A DNA stretch of 47,341 nucleotides, taken from the NCBI GenBank assembly GCA_003427395.1, contig BFEA01000008.1, positions 6,642,389 to 6,689,729 of the forward strand, read 5' to 3'. The notes under the pieces are model-generated. The model was given only the letters and a program-made list of their open reading frames with translations, was not told where the DNA came from and ran no database searches. Position numbers and translations under genes: made by a program. This document shows positions 10,750 through 22,360 of the stretch, piece after piece (positions within the stretch are counted from its first letter, which is position 1; every line of letters begins with the position of its first letter). The DNA comes from Chara braunii. Taxonomy: Eukaryota > Streptophyta > Charophyceae > Charales > Characeae.

Positions 10750-11664
10750 CTAGGTCAAAATAGAGGAGATCGCCTCAGGTTGCCAGTCCGTAATGAGAAT
10801 GAACTGTTTTCCATGATCAGGCCGAATAGGTGTGGAAGCCAGGGCCTCCTTCAAGGTGACAAAGGCCTGTTTGCAGTCCGTGTCCCACTTCAATGGCTGG
10901 TCCTTCCGTAGGAGGTTCGTTAGAGGCCAAGCGATTGCCGCGAACCCCTTAATAAACCTCCGGTAGTACGAGGCCAATCCTAGAAAGGCTCGGGCCTGTG
11001 TCAATGACGTAGGCGTGGGGGCCTCTCGAACTGCCTCGACTTTTCTCGAATCTGGCCTCAAGCCCCCTCGAGTCACCATGCACCCCAGAAACGAGATCTC
11101 CGAGAGGAAGAACTCGCTTTTTTCCAACGCGATCTTGAACCCAGCATCTCGCAACGCCCCCAGCGTCCACTCGATGTGCTGAGCATGCCCGTGGAATAAT
11201 TCAGAATACACCAAGATATTGTTCATATACACAATGATGCAAAAATTAATCATGCCCTTGGTCAGTCGAGACTTATTGACGAAATTCTAAAAGGTGATGT
11301 TCATCGCCCTTTGAAAGGTCGCCAGTGCATTGCATATCCCCATCGGGCAACAAACCCACTGCCATGTGCCTTCGAACAGTACGAACGTTGTCTTCGGCCG
11401 ATCCTCCTCCTTGACGAGGATATGATGAAACCCATAACGGATATCAAACTTACTAAAATAATTGGCACACCCAATCGCATCCAGCAAGTTATCAATACGG
11501 GGGAGGGGGTACACGTCCTTAATCATTACATCATTCAACTTCCTATAATCAATGCATATGTGAATCGACCCATTTTTCTTCGGAACTAAGACTACGGGGA
11601 ATGACCATGGCCAGGTAGATGGTTCAATCCAACCGTTAGCTTCGAACTCCCTAATTCGTTCCAA
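10750..11664 (-). pseudogene. Element B reverse transcriptase, YxDD mutated to YMNN
   Basis: 11664-11287 has WIEPSTWPWSFPVVLVPKK, ICIDYRKLND, FSKFDIRYGFHHI (first catalytic Asp) and CPMGICNALATFQRAM. After a frame break near 11270, 11253-10750 has VYMNNILVYSE at 11218-11229 and AFLGLASYYRRFIKGF. The YxDD box reads YMNN: both metal-binding Asp are Asn. Asp to Asn needs a single G-to-A change in each codon, so decay by transitions explains it. The domain is not catalytic. Confidence 0.93.
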
Positions 11665-11809
11665 TGCTGTTTTTCGTTCAGCGAGGGAATATCTGGATTG
11701 GTGGGTGTGTCCCGGTCTGCATTTCGTGTTCTATCACTAGTGACAACCCGATATCCGTATCCTCAATACTAATCGCTCCTTGATATTCGATTAGGATATC
11801 AGCGATTAG

Positions 11810-12205
11810 TCAGCGAGTCTCGTCGGGCACGTATTTGGGCACATGTAGCTCATAAAGTTGTCCCCGTATGCTAACCGTTACTTGTTTTGTGCTTACTTTC
11901 CTGTTGTCCCCTGCTGTAGGGGCCGAGATGAATGAGTTGTCTGATCGCCAGGAGAACACCGTGGCAACCATCTGTGCGTCTGCTTTCCTGATTGCCACAT
12001 GCTCTTCTGGTGTTACCCCGTCGTTGATATCCTGCAAACTTATGGTTTTTTCCGTGATCCTGATTCCGAGTTCGTATGGGTTGCCACGCCCAAGGGGTTC
12101 CAAAGCTCCGTCCTCAGCACCCTGTTTGCAGCAATCGGACCTCCTTCCCTGTAGAAAGCAAAAAACGAGACAGTCCTGAAATGTCACAAAACGCTTTCTT
12201 GTCAC
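11810..12205 (-). pseudogene. Element B linker between protease and RT, unassigned
   Basis: A 131-codon frame lies where gypsy elements carry the protease-RT connection. It includes GIRITEKTISLQDIND and VSIRGQLYELHVPKYVPDETR. I do not recognise a domain. The position and continuous open frame suggest it was part of the pol polyprotein. Confidence 0.5.
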
Positions 12206-12479
12206 TGTACCGTAGGAGAAGTGGGGCGGTGGCTTCGTATAGGGTTCGAGGGGGTTCCAAACAATCAGCCATTCGGGATACTTGCACTAGAGGTTCTCAC
12301 AGGATTAAAGTTTGTGTCCGTTGGAGGTTTCTCTCTGTGAAGACGAAGGTTTTCGTCGTTTTCTGTCGAAACGGGTAGTGAATTAGCTGACGTGTCAAGT
12401 TCCAAATCTCGGGGTCTTCTTTGTCTTCGCCGTTAGAGGAACTATTTGATAGCTCTGATTCCCTTCCCTTCTTTGGGTC

Positions 12480-13141
12480 TGTTTCTTTGAGGGGTCCCCT
12501 CCAGGTGATCAAATGGAGTGACTCTTCGTTCCTGGGGAAAGTTTTTCGTGTCGTGGGGAACGAAGTTCGGAGAGTTAGACGCATCAGGGTAACGTACAGT
12601 TTCCCGCCCGTATTCCGAATGATGATTGATCGTTTGTCGAAATCGAGGTTGGCTCTTAGCGCGGTAAGGGTCGATAATCCTAAAAGAACGCCGTACGTAT
12701 TCACGTCCAGTACTACGACATCTCCCAACTTGTGAAGCTTTCCCAATCGAAACGCAATGTTCGTCATCCTTCCTACCACCTTGATCTTTTCCTCGTCGGC
12801 GGAGACAAGGTGCTCTCCTTCCGCTAACGGGATAAGATCCTTCTTCTGCCTGCTCGTTCTACAACCCTCAAGGAAATGGCCAGAACCGCCGCTCTCGAGT
12901 CGATGATAGCATTGTACGGGTTTCCCCAAACTTCTACGTCGCATTCTGCAGATTTCCACGGAATGACCCTAATGTGAAGGAAATGATGGCCTGGGGGATG
13001 TAGCCTCACTCCACACATCGATCCAGTCATGCGTGCGTTCAGGCCAAAAGGACGGAGGAAGAAGTACGCGCCCACAGAGGCGCCACAAAAGCTATCAAGG
13101 ACGAGAGGATTACAGTTGCAATTATGCCCGCCAAAAACCAA
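12480..13141 (-). pseudogene. Element B aspartic protease, frameshifted
   Basis: The first half (frame of 13141-12824) has VWGNPYNAIIDSRAAVLAIS; the active-site DSGA is changed to DSRA (about 12889-12903). The second half, in the frame of 12959-12297, has LVSADEEKIKVVGRMTNIAF and VLDVNTYGVLLGLSTL, the part of the retropepsin fold that usually reads DVILG. The frame changes near 12830-12890. An acidic Ser-rich tail follows (12500-12400). No gag or CCHC knuckle is seen upstream. Confidence 0.75.
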
Positions 13142-13269
13142 AATTACAGTTATAGTTAAGGATTAAGGCGTGGAAAAATCGGGGCGCAGATCCTGACGCG
13201 GCATGGCGTGCGCAAGCAAGAAGCGCCGTGCAATAGAAATTGTGGTGCGCCCAAATTCCTAATCTAAAT

Positions 13270-13615
13270 CCTAGTTGCAAAAAGGAATTTCAAACAAAGA
13301 AATTTTCGAGGGCCCTCGGGGGCTCAACAACAGTTAAAAATTCAAAAAGATTCTCCCGCACGACGATCACGACAAAATTCTCATTTCCCAGAGCAGAACA
13401 AGAAAGAAGTTATGTCAACAGTTATCTTTCGCGCTCGCTAAGGCGCGATCAGCTACCAACCATCGCAAGACAACCCCAACCTCAATTCCACAGAGAAAGG
13501 CAAGCAAAGCAAGGGCACTCGTGGAACTCACCCGACCATTCTGACTCAACACGTTTCAACCCCTGACGTAGCCTCGCGTAGAAGATCACGTGGTTGCAGA
13601 AAGTAGTTCATCACA
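13270..13615. repeat. Direct repeat, right copy (LTR candidate of element B)
   Basis: This is the partner of 3364-3707. Shared blocks include AGAACAAGAAAGAAG, TATCTTTCGCGCTCGCTAA and GGTTGCAGAAAGTAGTTC. A possible fuller LTR would begin at TGTGGTG (13241) and end TCACA (13615), giving the TG...CA ends normal for LTRs; the left copy differs upstream of 3364. No tRNA-complementary primer site is obvious beside it. Confidence 0.6.
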
Positions 13616-14139
13616 ACAACTTTCGGACTACTCTAAAAAAATTTCAAGAGTCGAGAGTAGTGGAGTGAGGGCATACTCACACGGGGACCTAATGACCTTA
13701 AATCCCGAAATTTGAGGCATTTTACGGGTCACATTGGAGAGGTCGGTTACCCAGATGGCTCAAATGGTGACCCTTCTGTCAGCGACATGCGGGGCCGCGG
13801 GAGGACCCTTTGTGAGACCACCTCCAGAGGTGATATCAAATGACCTTTCATTTTTTTTTCTTCCATCTTACCTTATTGCTAAAAATCGTCCGCGAAGAAA
13901 AGAGTCTGCCAAACAAAAGACAAAAAAATGGCAATGTATCTATCCTTATTCTAGCAGTGGATTCAGTCTCAATCTTGCACATTTGGAGAGTAGTGCAGCG
14001 AGGCCCATGTAAGTTGTGAAGGAGGAGGGGGGGGAAATTCATCTACTTTCTTATGTTATTTTGATATGTAAAAAAAAATAAAAATTACATCTACTTTTTT
14101 TGTCCTCACCCGTGTGACTATGCACACTTGCCAAGAGGG
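13616..14139. other. Stretch without recognisable gene
   Basis: I see no protein family, RNA gene or clear repeat here, apart from A- and T-rich runs near 13850 and 14070-14100. Confidence 0.5.
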
Positions 14140-14340
14140 CGAAGTGTCAGGGCCGCTGTCGCGCGCATCGGTTCCGCAAGGGGACCCTCCCGGCCTCGTC
14201 ACGCAGGATTTGTGGTAGGACTTTTCATCCTTTATTCGCGGTGCAAATGGAGCTTCCGTCGCCGCTTTGACTGAGTACGCCAACCATACCTCTCATGAAC
14301 CCCCGCAACAGGATAGGAACACGCAAGGTATAACTTACCT
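14140..14340 (+). repeat. Head block shared with the insertion at 7.6 kb
   Basis: GGGACCCTCCCGGCC, CATGGAGCTTCCG-like and CCAACCATACCTCTC blocks occur here and at 7598-7722 in the same order and spacing. A weaker third copy, with ATACCTCTCA followed by a GCGACAGGACAC-like block, is at about 21990-22110. I infer one end of a long repeat family. No coding meaning is claimed. Confidence 0.6.
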
Positions 14341-14797
14341 CCACCTGTGGCAGCTGTGACCTCCCTTCGGTGGACGTATCCCCACCGAGCTACCATTCCA
14401 CAATACAAAAGCTCATCAGTTGCAACCGCAAAGGTGGGCCAGCCGAGGGCATTTCTTGTACGTTGTAGCATAAGGGGTACGCGCGGTCCCACGTCTCTAT
14501 CGGACCCGTACGCCAACCGATGCATTGGGGGGGCTGAAGTCCCAAGCGCGATCCATCGTCGGTCGACTAGGACGCATCCTAACTTACCATACATTACATC
14601 ACGCTAAAAATATAAAATCAAAATACACACTGAAACACAACACTCATAGTCCCTTTAGTATCTGACCCATAACCTTTTGATACGAAAATCGTTAGGCGTC
14701 GCGTGCGAGGATCTGAATGGAACTTGCTCGGACACTGGCTTATTCATATCGACTAGCAATGTAAGCATACACAAGTAGTCACAATAATTGAGTACTA
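14341..14797. other. Stretch without recognisable gene
   Basis: No domain or RNA is recognised. It lies between the shared head block and a TGTAACACCC that resembles the start of many plant LTRs. Confidence 0.4.
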
Positions 14798-14807
14798 TGT
14801 AACACCC
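14798..14807 (+). other. Possible LTR 5' end (TGTAACACCC)
   Basis: Many plant Ty3/gypsy LTRs begin with TGTAACACCC. Here it is followed by more than 6 kb of gene-free, array-rich sequence. No matching second LTR start was found in the window, so this is only a candidate boundary. Confidence 0.3.
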
Positions 14808-14901
14808 ATAATCACGAGGTCCTCGATGGTCTCGAGGGTTGCGTTTGACACTCACGTGTCGGCTGACATGCGCTTTGAGGGGTTAATCTCTCGACGCTAG
14901 A

Positions 14902-14919
14902 CAACCGCCTAGGCGGTTG
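14902..14919. repeat. Perfect 18-bp palindrome
   Basis: CAACCGCCTAGGCGGTTG is its own reverse complement with no loop. Its role is unknown; it could be a protein dimer site or a cruciform-prone site. Confidence 0.95.
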
Positions 14920-15173
14920 AGAACCACACCCTCTTCTGCACCTTGCGGAGAGTGGGTGGTACACAAGTTCTGGCATGTGGTGGTCCTTGGAGGCGAGTTC
15001 CATCACACAGGGCCTAAAGATAAATCAAGGGTTTTGACTTTGATGGTTGCCACATACTCCAATGTCCAACTATAATAACTATAAAAAAGTAAAAGGTAAA
15101 AGATAATTTTTCATTTCTCTCAAGGCATAATTTGTTCAACCCTTGCACACGGTCACAGTAAGTTGCACGGACA

Positions 15174-15202
15174 CTATATATCTACATATCTATATATCTA
15201 TA

Positions 15203-15240
<38 letters not shown>
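15174..15240. repeat. TA microsatellite
   Basis: Alternating TA with a few C interruptions, then pure TA from about 15205 to 15240. Confidence 0.97.
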
Positions 15241-15244
<4 letters not shown>

Positions 15245-15849
15245 CAAACTCCCTTATATATATGTGACCGCATACAGTCAAATCTAGAATCCGAACCACA
15301 AAAACATACCTTCAATCACATCAAAGATTCAACCAAAGGTCCATGTACTACACGGTGCCAACTTCAATCACTTTTTGCGCTCACACCCCTCGCTTCAGCC
15401 ACACAAACCCCAACCTTTGCCCGACCTTCTATAACAAAATACTTAGTATCTTTATTAAATGGTTATTCAATAAAGTCAGGGTGAAAACCCAACGAAATAA
15501 TTTAACCACAGGGAGTAGCGAGACTGAATTGGAGTTGAATTGTAAACCGACGAATCGACAACCGACCCGTTATCAGTGATAACAAAAGATAATCCTCGTG
15601 TGATCAAGTTGAATCTAGTCCAAATCCTGAATTGAATCGATCAACGAGGTCTGTAACACAGGACAAACCAATACCCCACTAAGCTTATAAGTATATGGAG
15701 AATAGTCTCCATTGCATGCCTCACTCAAATCCTCCCATAACTAAGTCTAATTCTACCTCTAAGCAAGTTTCCAAGGAAAGTAAGATTTTTTGATAGCATC
15801 TCTCTTACTTGGGGTGGATTGCCAAAATCTTTTCTACTATAATATAATT

Positions 15850-16460
15850 TAATTCCGCTAAATAAAAAACATTTCGGCAGCGTTTCCCGTAGGAAAAATA
15901 TATTTTCAGAATTTATACTTAGTCCAAATATGAAAACTAAAATAATCCCTAACTCTAGAAAGTCAAATTTTGTCAAACTCCATGAATTAGTAAAACTTTG
16001 GGCAGCATCTCCTCTAAAGAAGTAGACTTCTCATATTTATATTAAGTGAGATCAAAACTTGAAATAAGACTTGAGTTCCTCCTAAGACAAAATTTAACTA
16101 ACTCATTAGACTTGTAAAACTTTCGGCAGCACTTTCCGTAGAGAAATTAACTTTTCAAATTTTATATAAAGCTAAGTACGAAATCTGAAATGACTTTGAC
16201 TTACCAAAGTCAAATTTTATACAACTCCCTGAATCAACAAAACTTTGCGCAACACTTCTCATAAAAAAAAAAAAAATTCAGATTTTTACTAGGTCGGATA
16301 TAAACTTAGACAAAATAATGAACTTTGAAAAACTAGATTTGACTAACTTATTGCTTTTGTAGAAATTTCGGCAGCGCTTCCCATAGAAAAAATACATTTC
16401 TAAAATTTTTACAAGGCCAAGTACAACAAATGATCCTAGAAAATGCGAATAATTGACCTA
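15850..16460 (+). repeat. Array A1: five degenerate copies of a ~123-bp unit
   Basis: The motif TTTCGGCAGCGCTTCCC followed by an A-rich run recurs near 15871, 15995, 16120, 16242 and 16363, spaced about 121-126 bp. Each unit continues with an AT-rich stretch and an AAGT(A)C-like end. Copies have diverged strongly. From memory, similar TTTCGGCAG arrays occur inside plant LTR retrotransposons; unverified. A single TTTTCGGCAGCATTC also occurs at about 9108 in the nested insertion. Confidence 0.85.
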
Positions 16461-16699
16461 AGTAGAAAAACGTTAGCTAAGAAAATGTAGGAATTGAACT
16501 AACTCCTATAGCTCTAGCACGTGACGAACATCTAAAGCAACTACCTATCAAACTGAAACTCAAACTAAGTAAGGCTCTCACTTAGTCACATGCAAGTCAA
16601 AACCACAATGGTAAGTACTATCACCATCCCCACGGTTAAACCTTGTCAATAACAGTTCATAGTCTTTCAATGATTTATCCCTTATACCCAACTTACATA

Positions 16700-17460
16700 A
16701 GGCATAAAACTAGACCATTCAACGTAGAAACAATGTCTAGCTCAGTCACTGAATATACACAAACACAGGGCACTACTACTTTTCTCTTCTTTGGGCATGC
16801 GACTAGGCCATTCAACTTAGAAGTAATGCCTAGTCGCCCTGAACTGTTTAAAATAACCAGATTATATATATATATATATATATTTTTTTTTTTTCACTTG
16901 ATCTTTTAGGGTACCATAGGACTGAACCATTCAACTTATAAACAATATTGAGTCTGCCCCATCTTACCATCAATTTATTTTATTAATTAATACTCTCTTC
17001 AGTTGTGATAAACTATAGTCAGACCATTCAACTTAGAAACTATGTCTGACTAGCATGTTCGTAAATAAGATAGTAATGAAGTATAGACAAAATTTAGCTT
17101 TTGGTTTCAGCATGTGCGTGACTCTAAACTAAACCATTCATCTTAGTAACAATATTTGGTCCTTCACCTGATTCCCTTAGAATAAACAAGAAGAAATTCG
17201 AGCCATCCAATCTTACAAAATATTGTTCAAGCGTCCTCTTTCAGAAACAATAAAAAATATCAGAAACCCCAAAATAAACCAAGGTGACCAAGTCATTCAA
17301 CTAAGAAGCAATGTTTGGTCCCTGAAAATGAGAGCACATGCAGCTCTCGCAAGTCAAAGCAACCAAACTATCAAACTTAGAAACAATTGTCTGATCCTTC
17401 AGACAATCAAAAATAAACAAAGCATTGGGTCATTCAACTTACAAACTATGTCGAACCTTT
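16700..17460. repeat. Array A2: about nine stem-loops with conserved loop
   Basis: A core close to CATTCAACTTAGAAACAATG recurs at about 16716, 16809, 16927, 17025, 17135, 17203, 17293, 17370 and 17431, spaced 62-119 bp. It sits between arms that vary but often pair: CTAGAC/GTCTAG (16710-16740), GACTAGGC/GCCTAGTC (16801-16835), AGTCAGAC/GTCTGACT (17017-17051), ACTAAA/TTTGGT (17128-17160) and GACCAA/TTGGTC (17286-17320). Other units pair only partly. Spacers are not conserved. No coding frame explains it. Confidence 0.88.
16862..16895. repeat. TA then poly-T run
   Basis: A short TA microsatellite runs straight into a T run, inside array A2 between its second and third units. Confidence 0.95.
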
Positions 17461-17725
17461 GGTTGATCCGGTCAATCGCAAACAAAACCACCTTCCTCCC
17501 GTCTTCCTCCTATTCAAAACTTTTTTTCACAATCTGACTTCAGACAAACAACAAAAATGAAACTGAGATTGCGCATGCATTCCTTTACTTAGTTGTGACT
17601 TATGTTCAGAAAGTCAAACATAAACTCAAATAGGGATGCATGGAGTATACTTAGTCAAACTGTAGCAAGATGTACAAGTAGGGGTTCTAACTGGGTTTTA
17701 AAAGGAGACGAAGATTTACCTCTCA

Positions 17726-17790
17726 GTTCCCTGCCTCCAAAACTTCGCATAGGTTCCGACAGAGCTCCTGCAATCGGTGGGAAAACCTCC
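17726..17790 (+). repeat. CTGCCTCCA block after array A2
   Basis: CCCTGCCTCCAAAACTTC, followed by TCCGACAGAGCTCCTGCAATC-like sequence, recurs with changes at about 25061-25115 and 25168-25230, just after array B. The same block after two different arrays suggests both belong to one kind of long element. Confidence 0.75.
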
Positions 17791-17879
17791 CACAAATGCC
17801 TTGGCATAGAGTACGGATTGTAATCACGCCTGTCATCTTCCTCTCAGAACCAATAGACTAGATTTAGAGAGAAAAAAAA

Positions 17880-19400
17880 AGGCAGAAGGAGAAGCATTAA
17901 GTCTCTCAGATCTAAGAGTGGTGCACTCAGACTCACGTGAGAGGGCCTTGATTCCTCGATTCGCCTGAGGGCCTCGCAATGGCGGTCAGCGTGCATAACA
18001 ACTTGGTGAATCAAACGTCAAACTGTCTACTGTTGACCCCCTAACGACCTTCCTGTTCGCAGCAAAGTCCCCCTTCAATAGTCGCAGTCACCTCTCAGCC
18101 CTTGCAAACCCAAGTGCGTTGGTTATAGGTGAGCTCGCAGTGCTTGTTCCCGGCTAACTCCGCCGACAGGATCAACAGTGCACAAAATCGCAGATAAGCC
18201 TGCAGTTCTGTAACTGTTTATTGCGCCCGCATAATAGGCTGAGTAGCGCGTTGGTCAGGCCGTACCTCAGCAGATCACGGTATCAAACCCAAGTACTACT
18301 TGTGCTTCGATCAGTGGTATACGACGCTAACCACGCTCAAACGCAGCGGTAGTACACGGCGTCGTAACAACGCTTGGTCAATAAAAACACATCAGTTCCT
18401 AAAATGACGGCGCACAACACCCCGCAACAGTTTGTGCACAACCAAACGGACTAGGCCCAGTCTCCAACCCTGGCAATGGCCATCTCGCTGCTCTGTACTA
18501 CAGGATGAGTTGTGCCTTGGGCAACGGGTAAACCGTCAACCCTGCGATGACTGCCTCTACAGTAAACAGATACGTATCCCCCCCCTTTTTTTTTTTTTTT
18601 TCTCTCTCTCTCTCTCTCTCTTTCTTTCTCTTTTTCTCTTGTACTCAGCGTGCGCCCGCAACACCGCTCACGGCCCGACGCATTTGACTAACACGTTGAG
18701 CAACACACTACCCCCATCGCTAGTATGAGGGAAATCTAAATGAATCCTTCGCAGGAACGCAGACAAGTGCGCTCCCGTTGTTAAACCCCTCTCCCGTTCG
18801 AATATCTCGCTTATTATGACCGCGTCGGGTTAGTACCATGAGTTGTTTGGAATCGTGTTCGCGATCCCAATGACATCACAACATCACGGATCACCGAAAA
18901 GAACGCATGGCAGGTAGGTGAATCACTCTTCTTGTGAACTTCCTTCTCGACCTCGCCCTCTCCTCTTAAGGATCGAAAATACGCTGCACACCCAACTCTG
19001 CCCAACCCTTTTTTTACCATTTCAAATATCGCAAGTATCAGGCCGAAATTTTGACCGGGTTAATACATCTTTGCGGCACAACGCAGGCGCGTAGGTAAGT
19101 TTCCCCTTCCCTTCACACCTTCTCTCTCCCTCCCATTAAGAGCACAAAAAGATAGTTTGTGGCTATTTTCATCGCTAGTCTGAGTGAAAACTACATAAGT
19201 CTTCTGCTAGAATATGAAAAGATACATTAATACTTTAAAAATGTCCTCTTCCCATGCGCAACTTCTAATATCGACCCAGGCCAAACTACTATCCTATAGA
19301 TAAATCTAGCTCTTCTATCGTACTCGCAGTGCTTTGAAAACGTAATTTAGCATTTTATTTTGCCCGATTTCATGTAGAATATAACGATTTATTAAATTTT
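17880..19400. other. Gene-free stretch with polypyrimidine run
   Basis: No gene is recognised. 18579-18640 is a C run, then a T run, then CT repeats. The surrounding sequence is mixed in composition. Confidence 0.5.
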
Positions 19401-21190
19401 TATTCCTACGAATTTTTGCAAATTCCGACTACACCCTTGGATTCACGATACTTCAAAACCCTAGTTTCGCTCCTTGGTTCGCCCGATTCCATCAAGGATC
19501 GGGCCAAAACTTTGTTATTTGTTCCGCCATACTCCTACTTAGCTCCACCATCGCTGCACTACCGCGCACCACTTTCTCTTAATAACTCCCTCTCCACTAA
19601 CCTATCACTTAAACTAACAACGGATTCAAATTCGCCATGCTTTAAAACCTCGACCTTGACCCCTACTTCGCCCGATTCCGTTAAGGAACGAACGAGGTAC
19701 ATCTTTTCCACTCCGTCACGACTGTTCTCCCTCGTCTTTATCTTCAACTGCACCCCAACGAGATTCCGGGTCAGGTTCATTCCACTCTCTGCCTACCTGC
19801 TGCCTCCGTACTCCTCCCTTTTTGCCTTCGTCGTCTTACCCGTCACCTAAGCTGCGCCCCGAATGCTAGCCTTGCGCTTGCTTCTTGATCTCCTTCTCCG
19901 ATCCGCCTTTCGTAGCACTCGGCCTTAGTGCCCTGCAATAGAACTGCCCGCCGCCCTCTTCTACCCTGAAGGAAACTTCATAAGAAACAAGATACTAGGC
20001 CGCTCGATTAGTCTTTCATTCCTATGCCCAGTCCGACGAGTGGTGTGCGCAACAGATATTGTTGTCGACCCGTTATAGCCTGCCCCTGCCTGCTTCGCTC
20101 CCGCAGAGTCCGCCACTACCTCAGGCCCCCAATTGACAAACTCCCACACGGATAGCCGATACGGAGTCGAGGGAGCGGCTTGCTTGTAAAACTCGAGCGT
20201 GAGCCGAGGTGAAACGGCCCCGATGCATATGTTGGTGGTAGTAGCAAATATTTGAATGAGAACTTTGAAGATCAAAGTGAGGGAGGGTTCTGTGGGACCA
20301 GTAGCCTGCAGCCTGCGGCCTGTGCTACTACGCCCTGGACTACTCTGCCCAGACATGGGTCCCATCGACACCTCAACCAGCAGCCTACGGGCGGTGCGCC
20401 TGCAGAAAGTCCCCGCTACTCAGTTTTTTCTGCCTCGTGGACTCGATCACCCATCTGCTTGCATGCACAATGAACACCTTGGTTCCGGTGCCGTGCCCAT
20501 CTTGGAAGAAATAACAAAGCAAGAATAACAATAATAATAGCAAAGATAAAAACATTAATCACGAAAATAAAACGAAAAACCGCAAGGCGAGGGAAAAAAG
20601 GAATTGCAAGTACCACCTCGGCCTTGCGCAACAAAATCATGGGGGATAGCCCCGCCGGACCCTCAACCTCTCTATTCCTTCGCGCTGCTCCGATGCTCCA
20701 ACACCACCGCTCACTGGTCTCGATCCCTGAATCTCCTTGACGAAAGTCCGACACCGTAACCAATAGTGCTAGGCCCAAAGTTGAGCTTAGCATTATTGGA
20801 CATCTATATAAGTGAGTGCCACACTGCGAGCTGGCCCACTTAATCACTCCAAAGTCGCACCTCGGCCCGTCCACTAAGTCCACGACCGCCAAACCTCGTG
20901 CCTACCGTGCGACGACTCGTTCCTCGTGCATACGTACATGAATCAAAAATAAAAACTTCGTCGGCACCACGACGGCTCTACAATCATCAATAAGAAAAGA
21001 GATCACTCACGCCTCAAATCAGCGCGCCCACACACTCTCTACTCTAGTCAACCATTTAGTCAGCGTACTCAAAACACAGCCGCGACTCGCTCCGTATGCT
21101 CAATCTTTACACCAAACTTATTTTCTGTCACTTACAAAAACTAGGGCGGATACCCTTGTAAGGGTATTCGCACCGCCACCGCCACTTTGT
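19400..21190 (+). repeat. Second copy of the repeat seen at 7.74-9.9 kb
   Basis: The clearest homology is 20510-21190 against 9210-9905: GAGGGAAAAA...GAATTGC, CTCGATCCC-GAATCTC, AACCAATA.TG, GCGCGCCCACACAC and the AGGGCGGATACCC hairpin, in the same order. 20230-20280 (GTGGTAGTAGCA) matches about 8810-8860. Further left the likeness is weaker (CGCCCGATTCC-type phrases). No coding features. Confidence 0.75.
21146..21171. repeat. Hairpin shared with 9868-9893
   Basis: The same 12-base arms around GT as at 9868, with identical arm sequence. It marks the right end of clear homology between the two copies. Confidence 0.85.
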
Positions 21191-21199
21191 CCTTTCTGG

Positions 21200-22360
21200 A
21201 CAAAGTCCGCCCTTGTGGCCACACGAGGACCTAAAGTCCTCAAAAAGCACCCAAATGCCTCAAAATTTTAAAACTTTTGGTCCTCGTGAGCATGCCTTGA
21301 AACCCACTACCCGATGTACAACTCTGCAATTGATGAGTTCTCTACCAAACGCCGTAGCACTACAAGACACTTATCTGTCCAAACTCCATCCTTTAAGGAT
21401 TCTCCGTATAACGAAATTTGCAGCCTGGGAATTATACAGCGGGGATAGTGGTAATGCACCATGACATCTCACAACTATCCGTGCGAATTTAGAGATGTTC
21501 GCAGCCCGTAGGGTTGCCTTTATTACCCTCGAGTCATTTTCCTTGATTCGTCATACCAGTCGTTCCCTTTGGCACAAATTGGTCGTTGAAAATGTGTAAA
21601 AATTGCAGGCAGGGGCTTTTATATGGATGGACAGTCCTTGCAGGCGCAGGGGCTGGGACCCACCAACGCGGTATGGGTCACGGTCCTTAAAAAAAAAAAA
21701 ACGCACCGCCCACGAGGGCCAAGAACCTAAAAGTTAGTCCACTTGTGACGTTCCGATACCAACCTCACGTTCTCTGCTGTCCTTAGGTCGGAGCGATAAA
21801 TTGTGTGGAACAGACCCTGAAAGAATAGTTGAATAGAGTGTGCTTATAATTTTTGAAAAAATTGAGTGTAGGGACACAGACAAAACTGAAATCCCCCGTG
21901 TGGTTCCGATTTAGTGAGAAATTGTCATCATCGAGTGAGAAAGAAATAATGCGATGTCGGACACGGTGGTCCCACACCCTGCGGTAAGTATTGAAACCTC
22001 ACGGTCATGTCACGCATGATTAAGTTATTGCTTTTGAGTCCGCGAAGATGTCACTTCGACCGTGCATGTCAGCTATACCTCTCACAGCCCCTGCGACAGG
22101 ACACAGCTCCGCGACATACATCTCACCTCTACCCGAGGGGTTGTCACCACCCCCCCTCGTTTTTCACTCGTTTTTTTTTAAGGCCTGAGTCCTTAAACCA
22201 ATATTCATATTACTTTTAGAGTTTACAAGTAGATTCAGTCTACTTGGCGGTTCTTTTTTCCTAGTTTTTTTTTTTGCGGTTTTGATTTTTTTTCCGTATG
22301 ACACGTAAAGTTACTCCTACTAGGGTACGTTCCTTTTCTATTTTCTCTTAACTCGTTTTA
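21200..22360. other. Gene-free stretch before array B
   Basis: No domain is recognised. 21990-22110 weakly resembles the head block at 14190-14310. T-rich runs occur at 22170-22300. Confidence 0.4.

Larger units (their letters stand above)
4150..13141 (-). mobile_element. Ty3/gypsy retrotransposon B, nearly full-length, decayed, with nested insertion
   Basis: Read on the minus strand from 13141 down, this shows protease, an unassigned linker, RT, RNase H, a PHD-like finger, integrase with a GPY/F-like tail, and an extra acidic ORF. It has many frameshifts and stops. About 2.3 kb of non-coding repeat (7562-9924) interrupts it between the finger and the integrase. No gag was recognised right of 13141. 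Coding order and integrase position place it in Ty3/gypsy. It is unlike element A in sequence and layout, so the two are separate families. Confidence 0.9.

Noticed and set aside
16862-16895. TATA promoter
   Set aside because: It is a TA microsatellite running into a T tract, with no gene downstream.
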